Positions 27,646-36,114 of a DNA stretch of 64,000 bases are shown piece after piece; positions within the stretch are counted from its first letter, which is position 1; the number at the start of each line of letters is the position of its first letter. The stretch lies in assembly GCF_000241055.1 (NCBI RefSeq), contig NZ_CM001398.1, positions 1,537,163 to 1,601,162 on the forward strand, read 5' to 3'. The DNA comes from Oenococcus kitaharae DSM 17330 (GTDB lineage: Bacteria > Bacillota > Bacilli > Lactobacillales > Lactobacillaceae). The notes under the pieces are model-generated. The model ran no database searches. It was not told where the DNA came from and saw nothing but the letters and a program-made list of their open reading frames with translations. The position numbers and the translations under genes are program-made.

Positions 27646-28245
27646 TTAATCAGCCTTGCGAATATAGTTATAAAGCGGCAATGCAATCACTGGCGTCACG
27701 ATGGCAGCTAAAATAGCTTCTGGGATGCCGTTAGTGCCGATGACGGTCAGCAACAGTCCGCCAATCAATGAAGGATTAGCCACACCATATGCACTCGCGA
27801 CCTCCGGCGTGCGGTAAAACAAATAAATCATGCCCAAAACAAGCACCGTGTTGGTCAAGGCCCCTGCTAATCCAGCCAGCATCATGGCAAAGGCTTTTTT
27901 AACCCGGATCTTGGTCAAGAAAATAAATAAATAAGCAGCCGCAACTGCAATCAGGATTCTTGGCAGAATTGCGATCAAGGGATTTGTGAAAATCAGCGGT
28001 TCAACCGGACTGGTCGGTGCAGTGAAAGCGCGGATTAACGAAAGCAGTCCCCAGACAGCACCTAAAATGCCGCCAGGCAAGGGCCCTAGAACGATTGCAG
28101 CAATAATGACCGTGATGTGAATGGTTGTCAAGCTTAATGGCCCGATCGGAATATAGCCGAACAAAGGAACAAAATTTTGAATCAGAATAAAGGCGATAAA
28201 CAATGCCAAAATAGCTAGTTTAAAAGCTCTGGTCTTTCTAATCAT
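27646..28245 (-). CDS. ECF transporter substrate-specificity subunit, PanT-like
   Basis: This 199-residue membrane protein has six hydrophobic helices and the segment IPIGPLSLTTIHITVIIAA, typical of the ECF S-component group that includes pantothenate-specific PanT. It is a membrane vitamin-binding subunit that docks on EcfT. Linkage to coaA and coaBC favours pantothenate as substrate, but the assignment is inference, and other small vitamins are possible. GAGGAG precedes the ATG. The leader holds a GCATG/CATGC hairpin just before the ribosome site. Confidence 0.75.
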   Translation of the reverse strand: MIRKTRAFKLAILALFIAFILIQNFVPLFGYIPIGPLSLTTIHITVIIAAIVLGPLPGGILGAVWGLLSLIRAFTAPTSPVEPLIFTNPLIAILPRILIAVAAAYLFIFLTKIRVKKAFAMMLAGLAGALTNTVLVLGMIYLFYRTPEVASAYGVANPSLIGGLLLTVIGTNGIPEAILAAIVTPVIALPLYNYIRKAD

Positions 28246-28508
28246 CTGGATACTCCTCTAGCATGGCTTTTTTATCATGCAGCCGCCTTGCTGCCAGTCT
28301 TGATGATCAAAAAGATCTTAAAAACCGGTCAATCATTATCATACAATATCCGAGATAGGCAAAACAGGTCTAGCAGACTCACAAGCAGCTGTCAAATAAA
28401 ATGATTCAGGCTGTGCACCTTAATTCATGTTTATTCAACGCTGCTCAATTTTTGATTGTCATATTTTCAGACTATACTAGTGGCGAAAGAAAAAAATGGA
28501 GGGAAATC

Positions 28509-29567
28509 ATGACTGAAAATACAGCATCAGAAATTAAGATTCCCACAGAAATGGCTGCTTGGGAAATCATCAAAAATGGCCCGATAGCCGATCCTGCGGC
28601 ACCCATTCGTTTTGTAAAACGGCCGGTACCGACCCCTGGTCCTGGCGAAGTCTTAGTCAAAGTAATCGTCTGCGGCATCTGCCGAACTGATCTGCACGTG
28701 ATTGAAGGCGACCTGCCGATTCATCGTCAAAATCTGATTCCAGGTCACCAGATTATCGGCAAAGTGGTCAAAGAAGGTCCTGGTGCCAGCCGTTTTGCGA
28801 TTGGAGACCGGATTGGAGTTCCTTGGCTGCGCCACACTTGCGGCGTTTGCAAATATTGCCGTTCTGGTCGAGAAAATCTGTGTGAAAAATCAGTCTACAC
28901 AGGCTGGGATGCTGACGGCGGCTATGCCGAATATACGACTGTTCCTGAAGGCTATGCCTACCGTATCCCTCATCAATTTGACTCGCAGGCAGCAGCACCA
29001 TTATTGTGTGCCGGAATTATTGGTTATCGCGCATTGAAACGAGCACAAATTCCTGCTGGCGGCAGTCTGGGTATTTACGGTTTTGGCAATTCAGCTCATT
29101 TAACAGCACAATTGGCCATTGCTCAAGGTACACAGGTGCACGTCTTCACTCGCGGCGAAGATGCGAAAAAATTCGCTTTAAGTCTGGGAGCAGCATCTGC
29201 GCAAGGTGATTTAGATCCATCACCAGTACCATTGGATTCAGCAATTATTTTTGCACCAGTCGGCGACTTGATTCCAGCTGCCTTAACAGCTGTCGCACCA
29301 GGAGGCACAGTTGTTTCGGCGGGTGTTCATATGAGCGATATTCACGAATTAAATTACGAAAAACATCTTTTTCATGAAAAGAGCGTGACCAGTGTTGAAA
29401 GCAATACGCGTCGAGACGGTGAAGAATTCCTGACTTTAGCTTCACGGCTGGATATTCATCCAACGATTCACCGCTACGCTCTAAAAGATGCCTTAAAAGC
29501 ACTGATTAGAGTTTCAAAAGGTGATGCCGCCGGTGCCTGTGTGCTGCAAATCAGCCAAGAAGATTAA
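28509..29567 (+). CDS. Zinc-dependent alcohol dehydrogenase
   Basis: This medium-chain dehydrogenase of 352 residues interconverts alcohols and aldehydes with NAD(P). Catalytic zinc ligands lie in CGICRTD and GHQ; the structural zinc site has the four cysteines of CGVCKYCRSGRENLC. The nucleotide loop is GIYGFGNSAH near residue 182. The ATG at 28509 follows GGAGGG; an ORF extension back to 28401 lacks one. The substrate-range call is family-level; it resembles AdhA-like enzymes. Confidence 0.9.
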   Translation: MTENTASEIKIPTEMAAWEIIKNGPIADPAAPIRFVKRPVPTPGPGEVLVKVIVCGICRTDLHVIEGDLPIHRQNLIPGHQIIGKVVKEGPGASRFAIGDRIGVPWLRHTCGVCKYCRSGRENLCEKSVYTGWDADGGYAEYTTVPEGYAYRIPHQFDSQAAAPLLCAGIIGYRALKRAQIPAGGSLGIYGFGNSAHLTAQLAIAQGTQVHVFTRGEDAKKFALSLGAASAQGDLDPSPVPLDSAIIFAPVGDLIPAALTAVAPGGTVVSAGVHMSDIHELNYEKHLFHEKSVTSVESNTRRDGEEFLTLASRLDIHPTIHRYALKDALKALIRVSKGDAAGACVLQISQED

Positions 29568-29572
29568 GGGCC

Positions 29573-31009
29573 TTAAATAATCTGACGCATCTGATTTATC
29601 GAACCGGCTTTGACCAGGCAGATTAAGACATCATTGGCTTGAATGCTTGTCTTGCCGTTTGCGGAAATTGATTGACTACCCCTTCTTATAGAAAGAATCA
29701 GACATCCTTCAGGCCAAACAACCTCTGACACGGTTTGACCGACTAGTTTTGAATCGCTAGGAATCGGAAATTCAAACAGCTCTCGATGAGCTGTTTTTGT
29801 TTTGCCGGATTGATGAGAAAGCAGCGCCAGCATGAGACTTTCGTAAATTGGTTTGCCGGAAAAAGCATCAACAATCAGATAAGCAACCAGTGTCGTAAGC
29901 CCTAATGGCATAATATGCTCCAAACTGCCAACCATTTCAGTCACAAGAATAATCGCGGTTAACGGCGCCATGGAAATACTGCCAAAATAGGCTGCCATAC
30001 CAATCGTGATAAAAACGCTGGCATCCGCAGCTGGAATGACGGCCAGCTGGTGTAGCAAAGTATAAAAGAAATAACCGATTAAAGCGCCAAGAGTCAAGAT
30101 CGGCAAAAAGATACCACCAGGGACACCAGAAGCAAATGTCAGCAGAGAATAGACGTAGCGCAACACAAAAATCAGGGCTATCGCAATTAAAGTCAAGTGG
30201 GCAGCTGGCAAAGCTAAAATTAGGCGATTGCCGCCGCCAACAATTTCTGGCAGGAAATAAATGACAGGAATAGATAACAATAATGGGATAAAAATATAAA
30301 AAGACGCTTTAATCGGCAATTTAGCATACAGGCGCGGCAGGCTGAGTGTATTTTTCTGATACAAAACAGCCAGCAGGCCGATCACAACAGCCATGGGCAA
30401 TAGCCAGAGATAGCTGCCGAGGCTCAAGGCAGCGACCTGATCAAAATGCAGCACGGGCCGTAAGCCGAAGAATGTTAACGAGACAAAATCAGCAGTCAGT
30501 GAAGCAATAAAAGCTGAAATCCAGACCAATGGCGAAAAATTATGATGCATTTCTTCGACAACGAATAAGACTGCCGCAATCGGTGCATTAAAAGCTGCTG
30601 ATAATCCTGCTGCGGCACCAGCCGATAACAAGATCCGTTTTTCTGTATTAGACGCGTGACGATTTTCAGCAAGCCCCTGCCCTAAAGCCGCTCCTAATTG
30701 AATGGACGGGCCTTCACGACCTAACATTAGGCCAGTTGACAAGGCTAAAACGGCGGCCGCAAATTTTCGCAGCAGCACAGACAGCCAATGAATATCCAGA
30801 CGATTAATCAGCTGTGCTTCGACCTGAGGAATTCCCGACCCTTTGATGTTTGGATCCTGCCTGACCAATAAAGATAAAATCCAGCCGATTACTAACAATA
30901 GCGGCAGAATCAGCAGCCAGTAAAGCGCATTTTGATGTGCCTGAGCGTACAAAAACAAGCTTCCCTGCAGGCCATAAGTAATTGCTAGTCGAAAAACCGA
31001 CACAATCAA
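29573..31009 (-). CDS. ClC-type chloride/proton antiporter with C-terminal TrkA-C domain
   Basis: This membrane antiporter carries the selectivity motif GSGIPQ, the gating glutamate in GREGPSIQLG and the proton glutamate in FVVEEM, so it is a Cl-/H+ exchanger rather than a fluoride-type ClC. A cytoplasmic TrkA-C-like domain occupies about the last 75 residues. The annotated start is a TTG within the first helix. The frame stays open and protein-like (about 39 codons, including AEIFPFKASKKVL) further upstream but has no standard start, while an ATG at 31131 lies one frame off. The N-terminus is probably longer or damaged. Confidence 0.88.
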   Translation of the reverse strand: MIVSVFRLAITYGLQGSLFLYAQAHQNALYWLLILPLLLVIGWILSLLVRQDPNIKGSGIPQVEAQLINRLDIHWLSVLLRKFAAAVLALSTGLMLGREGPSIQLGAALGQGLAENRHASNTEKRILLSAGAAAGLSAAFNAPIAAVLFVVEEMHHNFSPLVWISAFIASLTADFVSLTFFGLRPVLHFDQVAALSLGSYLWLLPMAVVIGLLAVLYQKNTLSLPRLYAKLPIKASFYIFIPLLLSIPVIYFLPEIVGGGNRLILALPAAHLTLIAIALIFVLRYVYSLLTFASGVPGGIFLPILTLGALIGYFFYTLLHQLAVIPAADASVFITIGMAAYFGSISMAPLTAIILVTEMVGSLEHIMPLGLTTLVAYLIVDAFSGKPIYESLMLALLSHQSGKTKTAHRELFEFPIPSDSKLVGQTVSEVVWPEGCLILSIRRGSQSISANGKTSIQANDVLICLVKAGSINQMRQII

Positions 31010-31133
31010 CCCGACAAGTAAACCGATGATGAGACTGAAAACTACCAGTACTTTTTTAGATGCTTTAAAAGGAAAGATTTCTGCTGCTATTTGATGATTG
31101 ATTTTCCTGCCCCTTCGTTTAATAATCTCATGA

Positions 31134-31237
31134 TAGAATAAAAACAGTTAATTAAATAACTTTTTGGTTGAAGCCGCTGCTTTCAAGAATTTTTCTCTGT
31201 TTGGGTTATCAGAGAATTTTGATCGTCGGCTTTTTTT
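31134..31237 (+). promoter_or_regulatory. Promoter plus attenuator leader of the CPA2-FluC genes
   Basis: An extended -10, TGATAGAAT, ends at 31139. A long hairpin follows: outer arms AGCCG (31172-31176) and CGGCT (31227-31231), inner arms TTCTCTG and CAGAGAA, then seven T residues at 31231-31237. It lies between a promoter and the first gene, with the upstream gene on the other strand, so it cannot be the end of another plus-strand gene. A conditional terminator is the natural reading; the signal is unknown. Confidence 0.6.
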
Positions 31238-31259
31238 ATTGATGTAAGGGAGGCACAGA

Positions 31260-32399
31260 ATGGCATTTTTAGGAATCTTGTGTTTAATCCTGCTCATGAC
31301 AACACTAGCTGGACAGCTCAGTGCCAAAGCTAATTTGCCAGTCGTAATTGGCCAGTTGGTCGTGGGTGTTGTGATTGGGCCGGCTGTTTTGAATTGGGTT
31401 CAGCCAAACGATTTGACTCAGATCTTTTCTGAAATCGGCGTCGTCATTCTCATGTTTATGGCCGGTCTAGAAAGTGATCTGCATTTATTGAGGCGTTTTA
31501 TGAAACCGAGCCTGCTGGTCGCTGTGACAGGCATGCTGCTGCCGCTGATTAGTTTTTTTGCAGTCGGCGAACTTTTTGGCCTGAATCGCACAGAGAGCTT
31601 ATTTTTAGCCCTGATTTTTTCAGCGACTTCCGTCTCGATCACGGTCGAAGTGCTAAAGGAAATGAATCGCCTCAACAGCCGCGAAGGCATTACAATCCTC
31701 GGTGCGGCAGTAGCTGATGATATTTTGTCGGTCATTTTATTGAGCTTGATTAGCGGTGATACGGGTGCATCAAACATTTTACGAACAATCATTAGCCAAA
31801 TAGCCTTCTTTGTCATTCTTATCGCAGCAGCACGCTGGCTGATTCCGCAATTAATGAAATGGAGCGGCATTTTTGATCTTCGTGTGTCCGAAGTGCTCAT
31901 GGCACTGATTCTGTGTTTCGCCTTTAGTTATCTAGCCGACTTAATGGGTCTCAGCAGTGTCATCGGTGCCTTTTTCTCAGGCATTGCCATTGGGCAGACT
32001 TCCTTTAAGCAGATCATCAATGAAGGTATCCAGCCAATCGGGTATGCCCTTTTTATTCCTATTTTTTTCGTCAGTATCGGTTTGGACCTGCGATTAACTG
32101 GTCTCATCGATGATTGGCTATTCTTCACCATTCTCACAATCATCGCGGTGCTGAGTAAAACGCTGGGAGCGGGTTTGGGTGCACGCCTATTTTCTTTTTC
32201 TTATCGCAGCTCGCTGATGATTGGTTTTGGTATGGTCTCGCGTGGCGAAATGGCTTTAATTATTGCTCAAATCGGTTTTCAAGATAAATTGCTCTCTAGC
32301 GACCGTTATTCAGCCGTGATCGCTGCCATTTTTGCCGCTACATTAATTGCCCCATTTTTGTTAAGAGCGATCATCGGTTCTCATCCAAAAAACACTTAA
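31260..32399 (+). CDS. CPA2-family cation/proton antiporter (NapA-like)
   Basis: This 379-residue membrane protein has about 12 helices and the CPA2 features GQLVVGVVIGP near residue 31, FMAGLE near residue 66 and an ILGAAVADDILS segment with the transport aspartate pair near residue 155. It likely exchanges Na+ or K+ for protons. AGGGAGG precedes the ATG. A probable attenuator lies just upstream and a FluC pair downstream. Confidence 0.9.
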   Translation: MAFLGILCLILLMTTLAGQLSAKANLPVVIGQLVVGVVIGPAVLNWVQPNDLTQIFSEIGVVILMFMAGLESDLHLLRRFMKPSLLVAVTGMLLPLISFFAVGELFGLNRTESLFLALIFSATSVSITVEVLKEMNRLNSREGITILGAAVADDILSVILLSLISGDTGASNILRTIISQIAFFVILIAAARWLIPQLMKWSGIFDLRVSEVLMALILCFAFSYLADLMGLSSVIGAFFSGIAIGQTSFKQIINEGIQPIGYALFIPIFFVSIGLDLRLTGLIDDWLFFTILTIIAVLSKTLGAGLGARLFSFSYRSSLMIGFGMVSRGEMALIIAQIGFQDKLLSSDRYSAVIAAIFAATLIAPFLLRAIIGSHPKNT

Positions 32400-32432
32400 T
32401 TGCTATAATTTGTAATTAATGCGGGGGAAGTT

Positions 32433-32810
32433 TTGCTGAGAAACAGTATCATTGTTTTAATTTGTGCATTTGTTGCGGGTGCTTTAAGGGAATTACTGGA
32501 ATTATCTTTTCAAAGCCCTTTCCATTGGATCACAATAATCATCAATTTGGCCGGTGCCTTTCTAATGGGTATGACCTATGAATACGTTAGGATTGCCAAG
32601 AAAAACGCTGCGAATTTTTCATTAATCGCTGGTACAGGCCTGATTGGCAGCTTCACCACTTTTTCGACTTTTATTTCAGAGATTTATGCCTTGGCCGCTC
32701 GTCAGCAATTTTTGTCAGCGGTGATTTACTTGGCAGTATCAACATTTTTTGGCATTCTTCTACTGGTTAGCGGCAAAAAAATTGTCCAGGTCGTGAAACA
32801 TGCTGATTAA
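32433..32810 (+). CDS. crcB1: Fluoride channel subunit FluC (CrcB) 1
   Basis: This 125-residue protein has four membrane helices and the FluC motifs GALRELLE, NLAGAFLMG and GLIGSFTTFSTF. FluC dimers let fluoride leave the cytoplasm. The start is a TTG after GGGGGAAG. It overlaps the second subunit by 11 bases, and lactic acid bacteria commonly encode such pairs as heterodimers. Confidence 0.94.
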   Translation: MLRNSIIVLICAFVAGALRELLELSFQSPFHWITIIINLAGAFLMGMTYEYVRIAKKNAANFSLIAGTGLIGSFTTFSTFISEIYALAARQQFLSAVIYLAVSTFFGILLLVSGKKIVQVVKHAD

Positions 32811-33162
32811 ACTAACCTTAATTTCAGCTTTAGGTACTGCCCTTGGCGGCGAAGCTAGATACTTGATTTCGCGCTATCCGCGCTTTGATCGCCTGTTCGG
32901 CTTTTCACTGGCAACGATTCTGATCAATATTATCGGCTCTTTTCTGCTGGCAATTGTATTAAATAGTCCCCTTGCTCTGACTTGGCGAACTTTTTTTGGC
33001 AGTGGTATTATCGGTGGATTGACGACTTTTTCAACCTTTATTTTAGAAACAATCAATTTATCGTCTAGACAAACAGGTCAGAAATCTCTGTTGTACTTCG
33101 CCGCTTCCTTATTCTTGTCCCTAGCAGCTTTCGCCTTGGGCGTCTGGCTGATAGGACAATAA
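32800..33162 (+). CDS. crcB2: Fluoride channel subunit FluC (CrcB) 2
   Basis: This second subunit of 120 residues has GGEARYLIS, NIIGSFLLA and GIIGGLTTFSTF, the same motif order as its partner. It begins inside the end of crcB1, which suggests coupled translation and a heterodimeric channel. Confidence 0.94.
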   Translation: MLIKLTLISALGTALGGEARYLISRYPRFDRLFGFSLATILINIIGSFLLAIVLNSPLALTWRTFFGSGIIGGLTTFSTFILETINLSSRQTGQKSLLYFAASLFLSLAAFALGVWLIGQ

Positions 33163-33184
33163 AAAATCCAGCCTTCAGCTGGAT
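33160..33184 (-). terminator. Terminator of the MFS-DUF4811 operon
   Basis: ATCCAGC and GCTGGAT form a 7-bp stem with a 5-base loop. Six T residues follow on the minus strand. It may also slow plus-strand transcription leaving crcB2. Confidence 0.7.
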
Positions 33185-33193
33185 ATAAATAGA

Positions 33194-33928
33194 TTATTTG
33201 TTCAATTTTGAGACAGTTTCTTGAATTAGCTGCATTTGAAAATCAGCCGCAAATTGTTTGCCTAAGCGCTGTTGTGCTTGACGGTCAGCTGCTAAAGATG
33301 GCTGTTTGGCAATCGCTGCCTGCATCTGTGCCTGCACATATGCAGCTCCTTGTGACTTAGCTTGTGCTTGGAACTTAGCACTGCTCATTTGTTTTTGCAA
33401 GGCTTTTGCTTGAATTGTCGACAAGCGCAGCCAAGATTTCGGCAAGTAGAAGCGATTAACTCGGTGTGTTAATTCGTGGCCGTTTCCTGCAAGGCCAAAC
33501 AATAAACGATTAAAAGCAGAACGATATTCCCAGCGTGTTTCACTTGTCTGCAAACGTGCATTTTCAGAAGAGACACGCGTCAGACGGTTCTTCGTCATGG
33601 CATCAGCCTGCGTGTGGCTCGGTTTTTTCTGATTGGACTTTGTCGCGTAAATATAGACATTATCTTTGCCGCTAGTACCGATTGGCTGATATAGCAACAA
33701 ACCAATCGGCATTTTGCTGCCTGCCGCAGAATAAATTTTGAAACTCCGCTGTGTTGTGACTTTTTGCAATCCGAAGTGATCATGAAAATTAGCAACTATG
33801 GCAATTAAAGATAAAATCAGTACAACCCCTGAAATAAGAGTCAGCAAAGTTCGTGGAAAAAGACGGTCAACATAGATAAAACTCATGAAAAAAGCAACCG
33901 CGGAAAGAATCAGTAGAATTAAAATCAT
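33194..33928 (-). CDS. DUF4811-type membrane protein
   Basis: This 244-residue protein has two N-terminal membrane helices and an extracytoplasmic part rich in Gln and Ala in its last 80 residues. Its layout matches the DUF4811 proteins that accompany drug-exporter genes in lactic acid bacteria; the match is from memory of the family. It overlaps the exporter gene by 4 bases. A helper of the exporter is a reasonable guess, but its function is unknown. Confidence 0.7.
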   Translation of the reverse strand: MILILLILSAVAFFMSFIYVDRLFPRTLLTLISGVVLILSLIAIVANFHDHFGLQKVTTQRSFKIYSAAGSKMPIGLLLYQPIGTSGKDNVYIYATKSNQKKPSHTQADAMTKNRLTRVSSENARLQTSETRWEYRSAFNRLLFGLAGNGHELTHRVNRFYLPKSWLRLSTIQAKALQKQMSSAKFQAQAKSQGAAYVQAQMQAAIAKQPSLAADRQAQQRLGKQFAADFQMQLIQETVSKLNK

Positions 33929-35427
33929 GCTTCACCTCCCTGAGCGAGCGGTTCTTTAGCGTCTTGTACGGCGTCTTCTAAGAAATTTTTCTCTTCTTTA
34001 TTTTTCATAAAGAATGCGATCACAAAGCCGGCAGCACAGAAAGCAACAGCAATCCAGAAGGCAGCATGATACCCTGACATGGTTGCATTAAAGGCTTTCA
34101 CTTGATATGCCAGAGGCGATGATTTTAACAAACCCTGATTCGGCATTTGATTGTTAGTGACATTAGACAAAATAGAAATCAATATCGCAGTCCCGATCGA
34201 ACTGGCTACTTGACGAACTGTGTTGTTAACAGCTGTACCATGAGCAATCAGATTAGTCGGCAGTGCATTCATACCAGCTGTCGTTGCCGGCATCATGACC
34301 ATCGAAATACCAAACATACGCAGTGCATACAAGATCGTGATGTAGATAACAGGCGTTGTCTGCGTGATCATCACAAAGGACAAGGTTCCGGCCGTTAATA
34401 AGAAGAGTCCGGCAATCGATAAACGTTTTGCACCAATACGGTCGAAGGCGCGGCCCGTAATCGGGCTCATGACTGCCATCATTAAAGCACCCGGCAGCAG
34501 TGTCAAACCTGAATGCAAAGCACTCATATGATGAACAATCTGCAAATAAAGCGGCACGATCATTTCAACACCAACCATTGCAATCATGACAACCGAACTT
34601 AATGCAGTCGCAATTGTGAAAGTTGAAGATGAGAAGACGCGCAGCTGCAAAAAGGGTGTTTTCATAGTCAATTGGCGCCAGACGAATAAAACAATCAAAA
34701 TTAAACCAATGATCAAGCAGGACAAAACTATTCTAGATCCCCAGCCGTCATCGCCAACTGACGAAAAGCCATACAGCAGAGCACCGAATCCAGCCGTTGA
34801 TAGGGCTAGAGACAACCAATCCAGTTTTGGACGCGATGTCTCGATAACCGGCTTCATAAAGAAGAAAGCAGCCAGCAGCACAAGTGCAACGATCGGGATA
34901 ATCATGCCGAACAAGTCACGCCATTGCCAGGTATCAATGATCCAGCCGGACAATGTCGGTCCGATAGCCGGTGCAACGCCGATGACAATCCCGGCCATCC
35001 CCATCGCTGCTCCACGTTTGTCAGGTGGAAAGATAGACAGCATAATATTCTGCAGCAAAGGCATCGAAATGCCGACGCCGACAGCTTGGATCAGACGTCC
35101 AGATAAAAGAAAGGCAAAACTCGGAGCTGCCCAGGCCATAATCGTTCCAATCTCAAAAATGGCCATGGATGAAATGTAAAGCCATTTAGAGTTAAAACGA
35201 TTGGATAACCAGGCCGAAACAGGAATCATAATCCCATTTACCAGTAGAAAACCAGTGGTTAGCCATTGGACTGTCGAAGTCGAAATATTGAAAGCCTTCA
35301 TAAGAGTTGGAAAGGCCGTTGCGAGAATTGTCTGATTGAGTACAGTACAAAAAGTACCAACTAATAAGACAACAATCATCATCAAGCGGTTATAGGGCTG
35401 ACCCTTAGAGTCAATTGCTTTTGACAT
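33925..35427 (-). CDS. DHA2-family MFS multidrug exporter
   Basis: This proton-driven drug exporter has 14 helices in about 500 residues. The motif C region of antiporters is seen at GVAPAIGPTLSGWII near residue 150, and motif A-like GRLIQAVGVGISMP is near residue 110. The start at 35427 follows AGAAGG; an in-frame start at 35484 lies inside the promoter. A MerR-type regulator is divergent. Confidence 0.92.
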   Translation of the reverse strand: MSKAIDSKGQPYNRLMMIVVLLVGTFCTVLNQTILATAFPTLMKAFNISTSTVQWLTTGFLLVNGIMIPVSAWLSNRFNSKWLYISSMAIFEIGTIMAWAAPSFAFLLSGRLIQAVGVGISMPLLQNIMLSIFPPDKRGAAMGMAGIVIGVAPAIGPTLSGWIIDTWQWRDLFGMIIPIVALVLLAAFFFMKPVIETSRPKLDWLSLALSTAGFGALLYGFSSVGDDGWGSRIVLSCLIIGLILIVLFVWRQLTMKTPFLQLRVFSSSTFTIATALSSVVMIAMVGVEMIVPLYLQIVHHMSALHSGLTLLPGALMMAVMSPITGRAFDRIGAKRLSIAGLFLLTAGTLSFVMITQTTPVIYITILYALRMFGISMVMMPATTAGMNALPTNLIAHGTAVNNTVRQVASSIGTAILISILSNVTNNQMPNQGLLKSSPLAYQVKAFNATMSGYHAAFWIAVAFCAAGFVIAFFMKNKEEKNFLEDAVQDAKEPLAQGGEA

Positions 35428-35472
35428 TAAAATACCTTCTTTCTTGTGTTTGTGAATTCTGCTCGTTAAAAA

Positions 35473-35509
35473 ACAACTAGTCAAATATAACGCTTTAGCA
35501 GGTAGTTGT
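35473..35509 (-). promoter_or_regulatory. Inverted repeat spanning the exporter promoter
   Basis: On the minus strand TTTACA and TATATT, 17 bases apart, form a promoter for the exporter. The arms ACAACTA (overlapping the -35) and TAGTTGT (past the -10) enclose it with 23 bases between. The divergent MerR protein is the obvious candidate binder. Confidence 0.45.
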
Positions 35510-35568
35510 AAACATTTGTCATACTATTATTATTAAAAATATATAGATTCTAGGATTCGTAGTAACTT

Positions 35569-36060
35569 TTGCATGATAAAATAGACACATTGGCAACAGA
35601 TATGAGTGACATACAAGTAAACACACAATTCAATGATTTCATAGATTTTCGTCCTTTAATTCAATCGATTATTAAAGATGACAAAGTCTTAATCGGCATC
35701 GCTGATCTTGCATTGGCGACCGGCGTTTCCCAGACACAACTGCGTTATTGGCTAGAAAAGGGCTATATCATTAGTGGTGGCGACCCGAAAAAGAAAAAGT
35801 TTTCCTACGGAACTGTCTTTCGTGTGGCTATTATCAAGCATCTGCAGGATGAAGGTTTTACATTAGCGGCGGCCGTCGCTAAAGCCGATCATCATTCAGC
35901 CATTGTCAAAGCTTTTAAGCATCTTGTTGCAGACCGCCTTACCGGTATTCAGGAGACTGATACGGCGACATTTATTGACTTCGGCAGTTTTGACCCCCAG
36001 CCTGACAAACATTTAATCGCCAAAGTCACAGATAAGGAAACACATTTTCTCGTCCAATAG
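35569..36060 (+). CDS. MerR-family transcriptional regulator
   Basis: This protein of up to 163 residues has a MerR-type helix-turn-helix at about residues 40-90 (ATGVSQTQLRYWLEKGYI) and a short C-terminal part without cysteines, so it is not a metal sensor of the classical kind. The start is uncertain: TTG 35569, TTG 35590 and ATG 35602 are in frame, and none has a good ribosome site. It is divergent from the drug exporter and probably controls it. Confidence 0.82.
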   Translation: MHDKIDTLATDMSDIQVNTQFNDFIDFRPLIQSIIKDDKVLIGIADLALATGVSQTQLRYWLEKGYIISGGDPKKKKFSYGTVFRVAIIKHLQDEGFTLAAAVAKADHHSAIVKAFKHLVADRLTGIQETDTATFIDFGSFDPQPDKHLIAKVTDKETHFLVQ

Positions 36061-36114
36061 GCTGCCTGTGCCTATAATTAAGGGAAGATAATCAGACTGA
36101 GCGAGGCCCAAACC

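Noticed and set aside
31141-31259. Fluoride (crcB) riboswitch upstream of the FluC-containing unit
   Set aside because: The leader has a terminator and suitable context, but I could not find the conserved crcB aptamer pattern. It is reported only as an attenuator of unknown signal.
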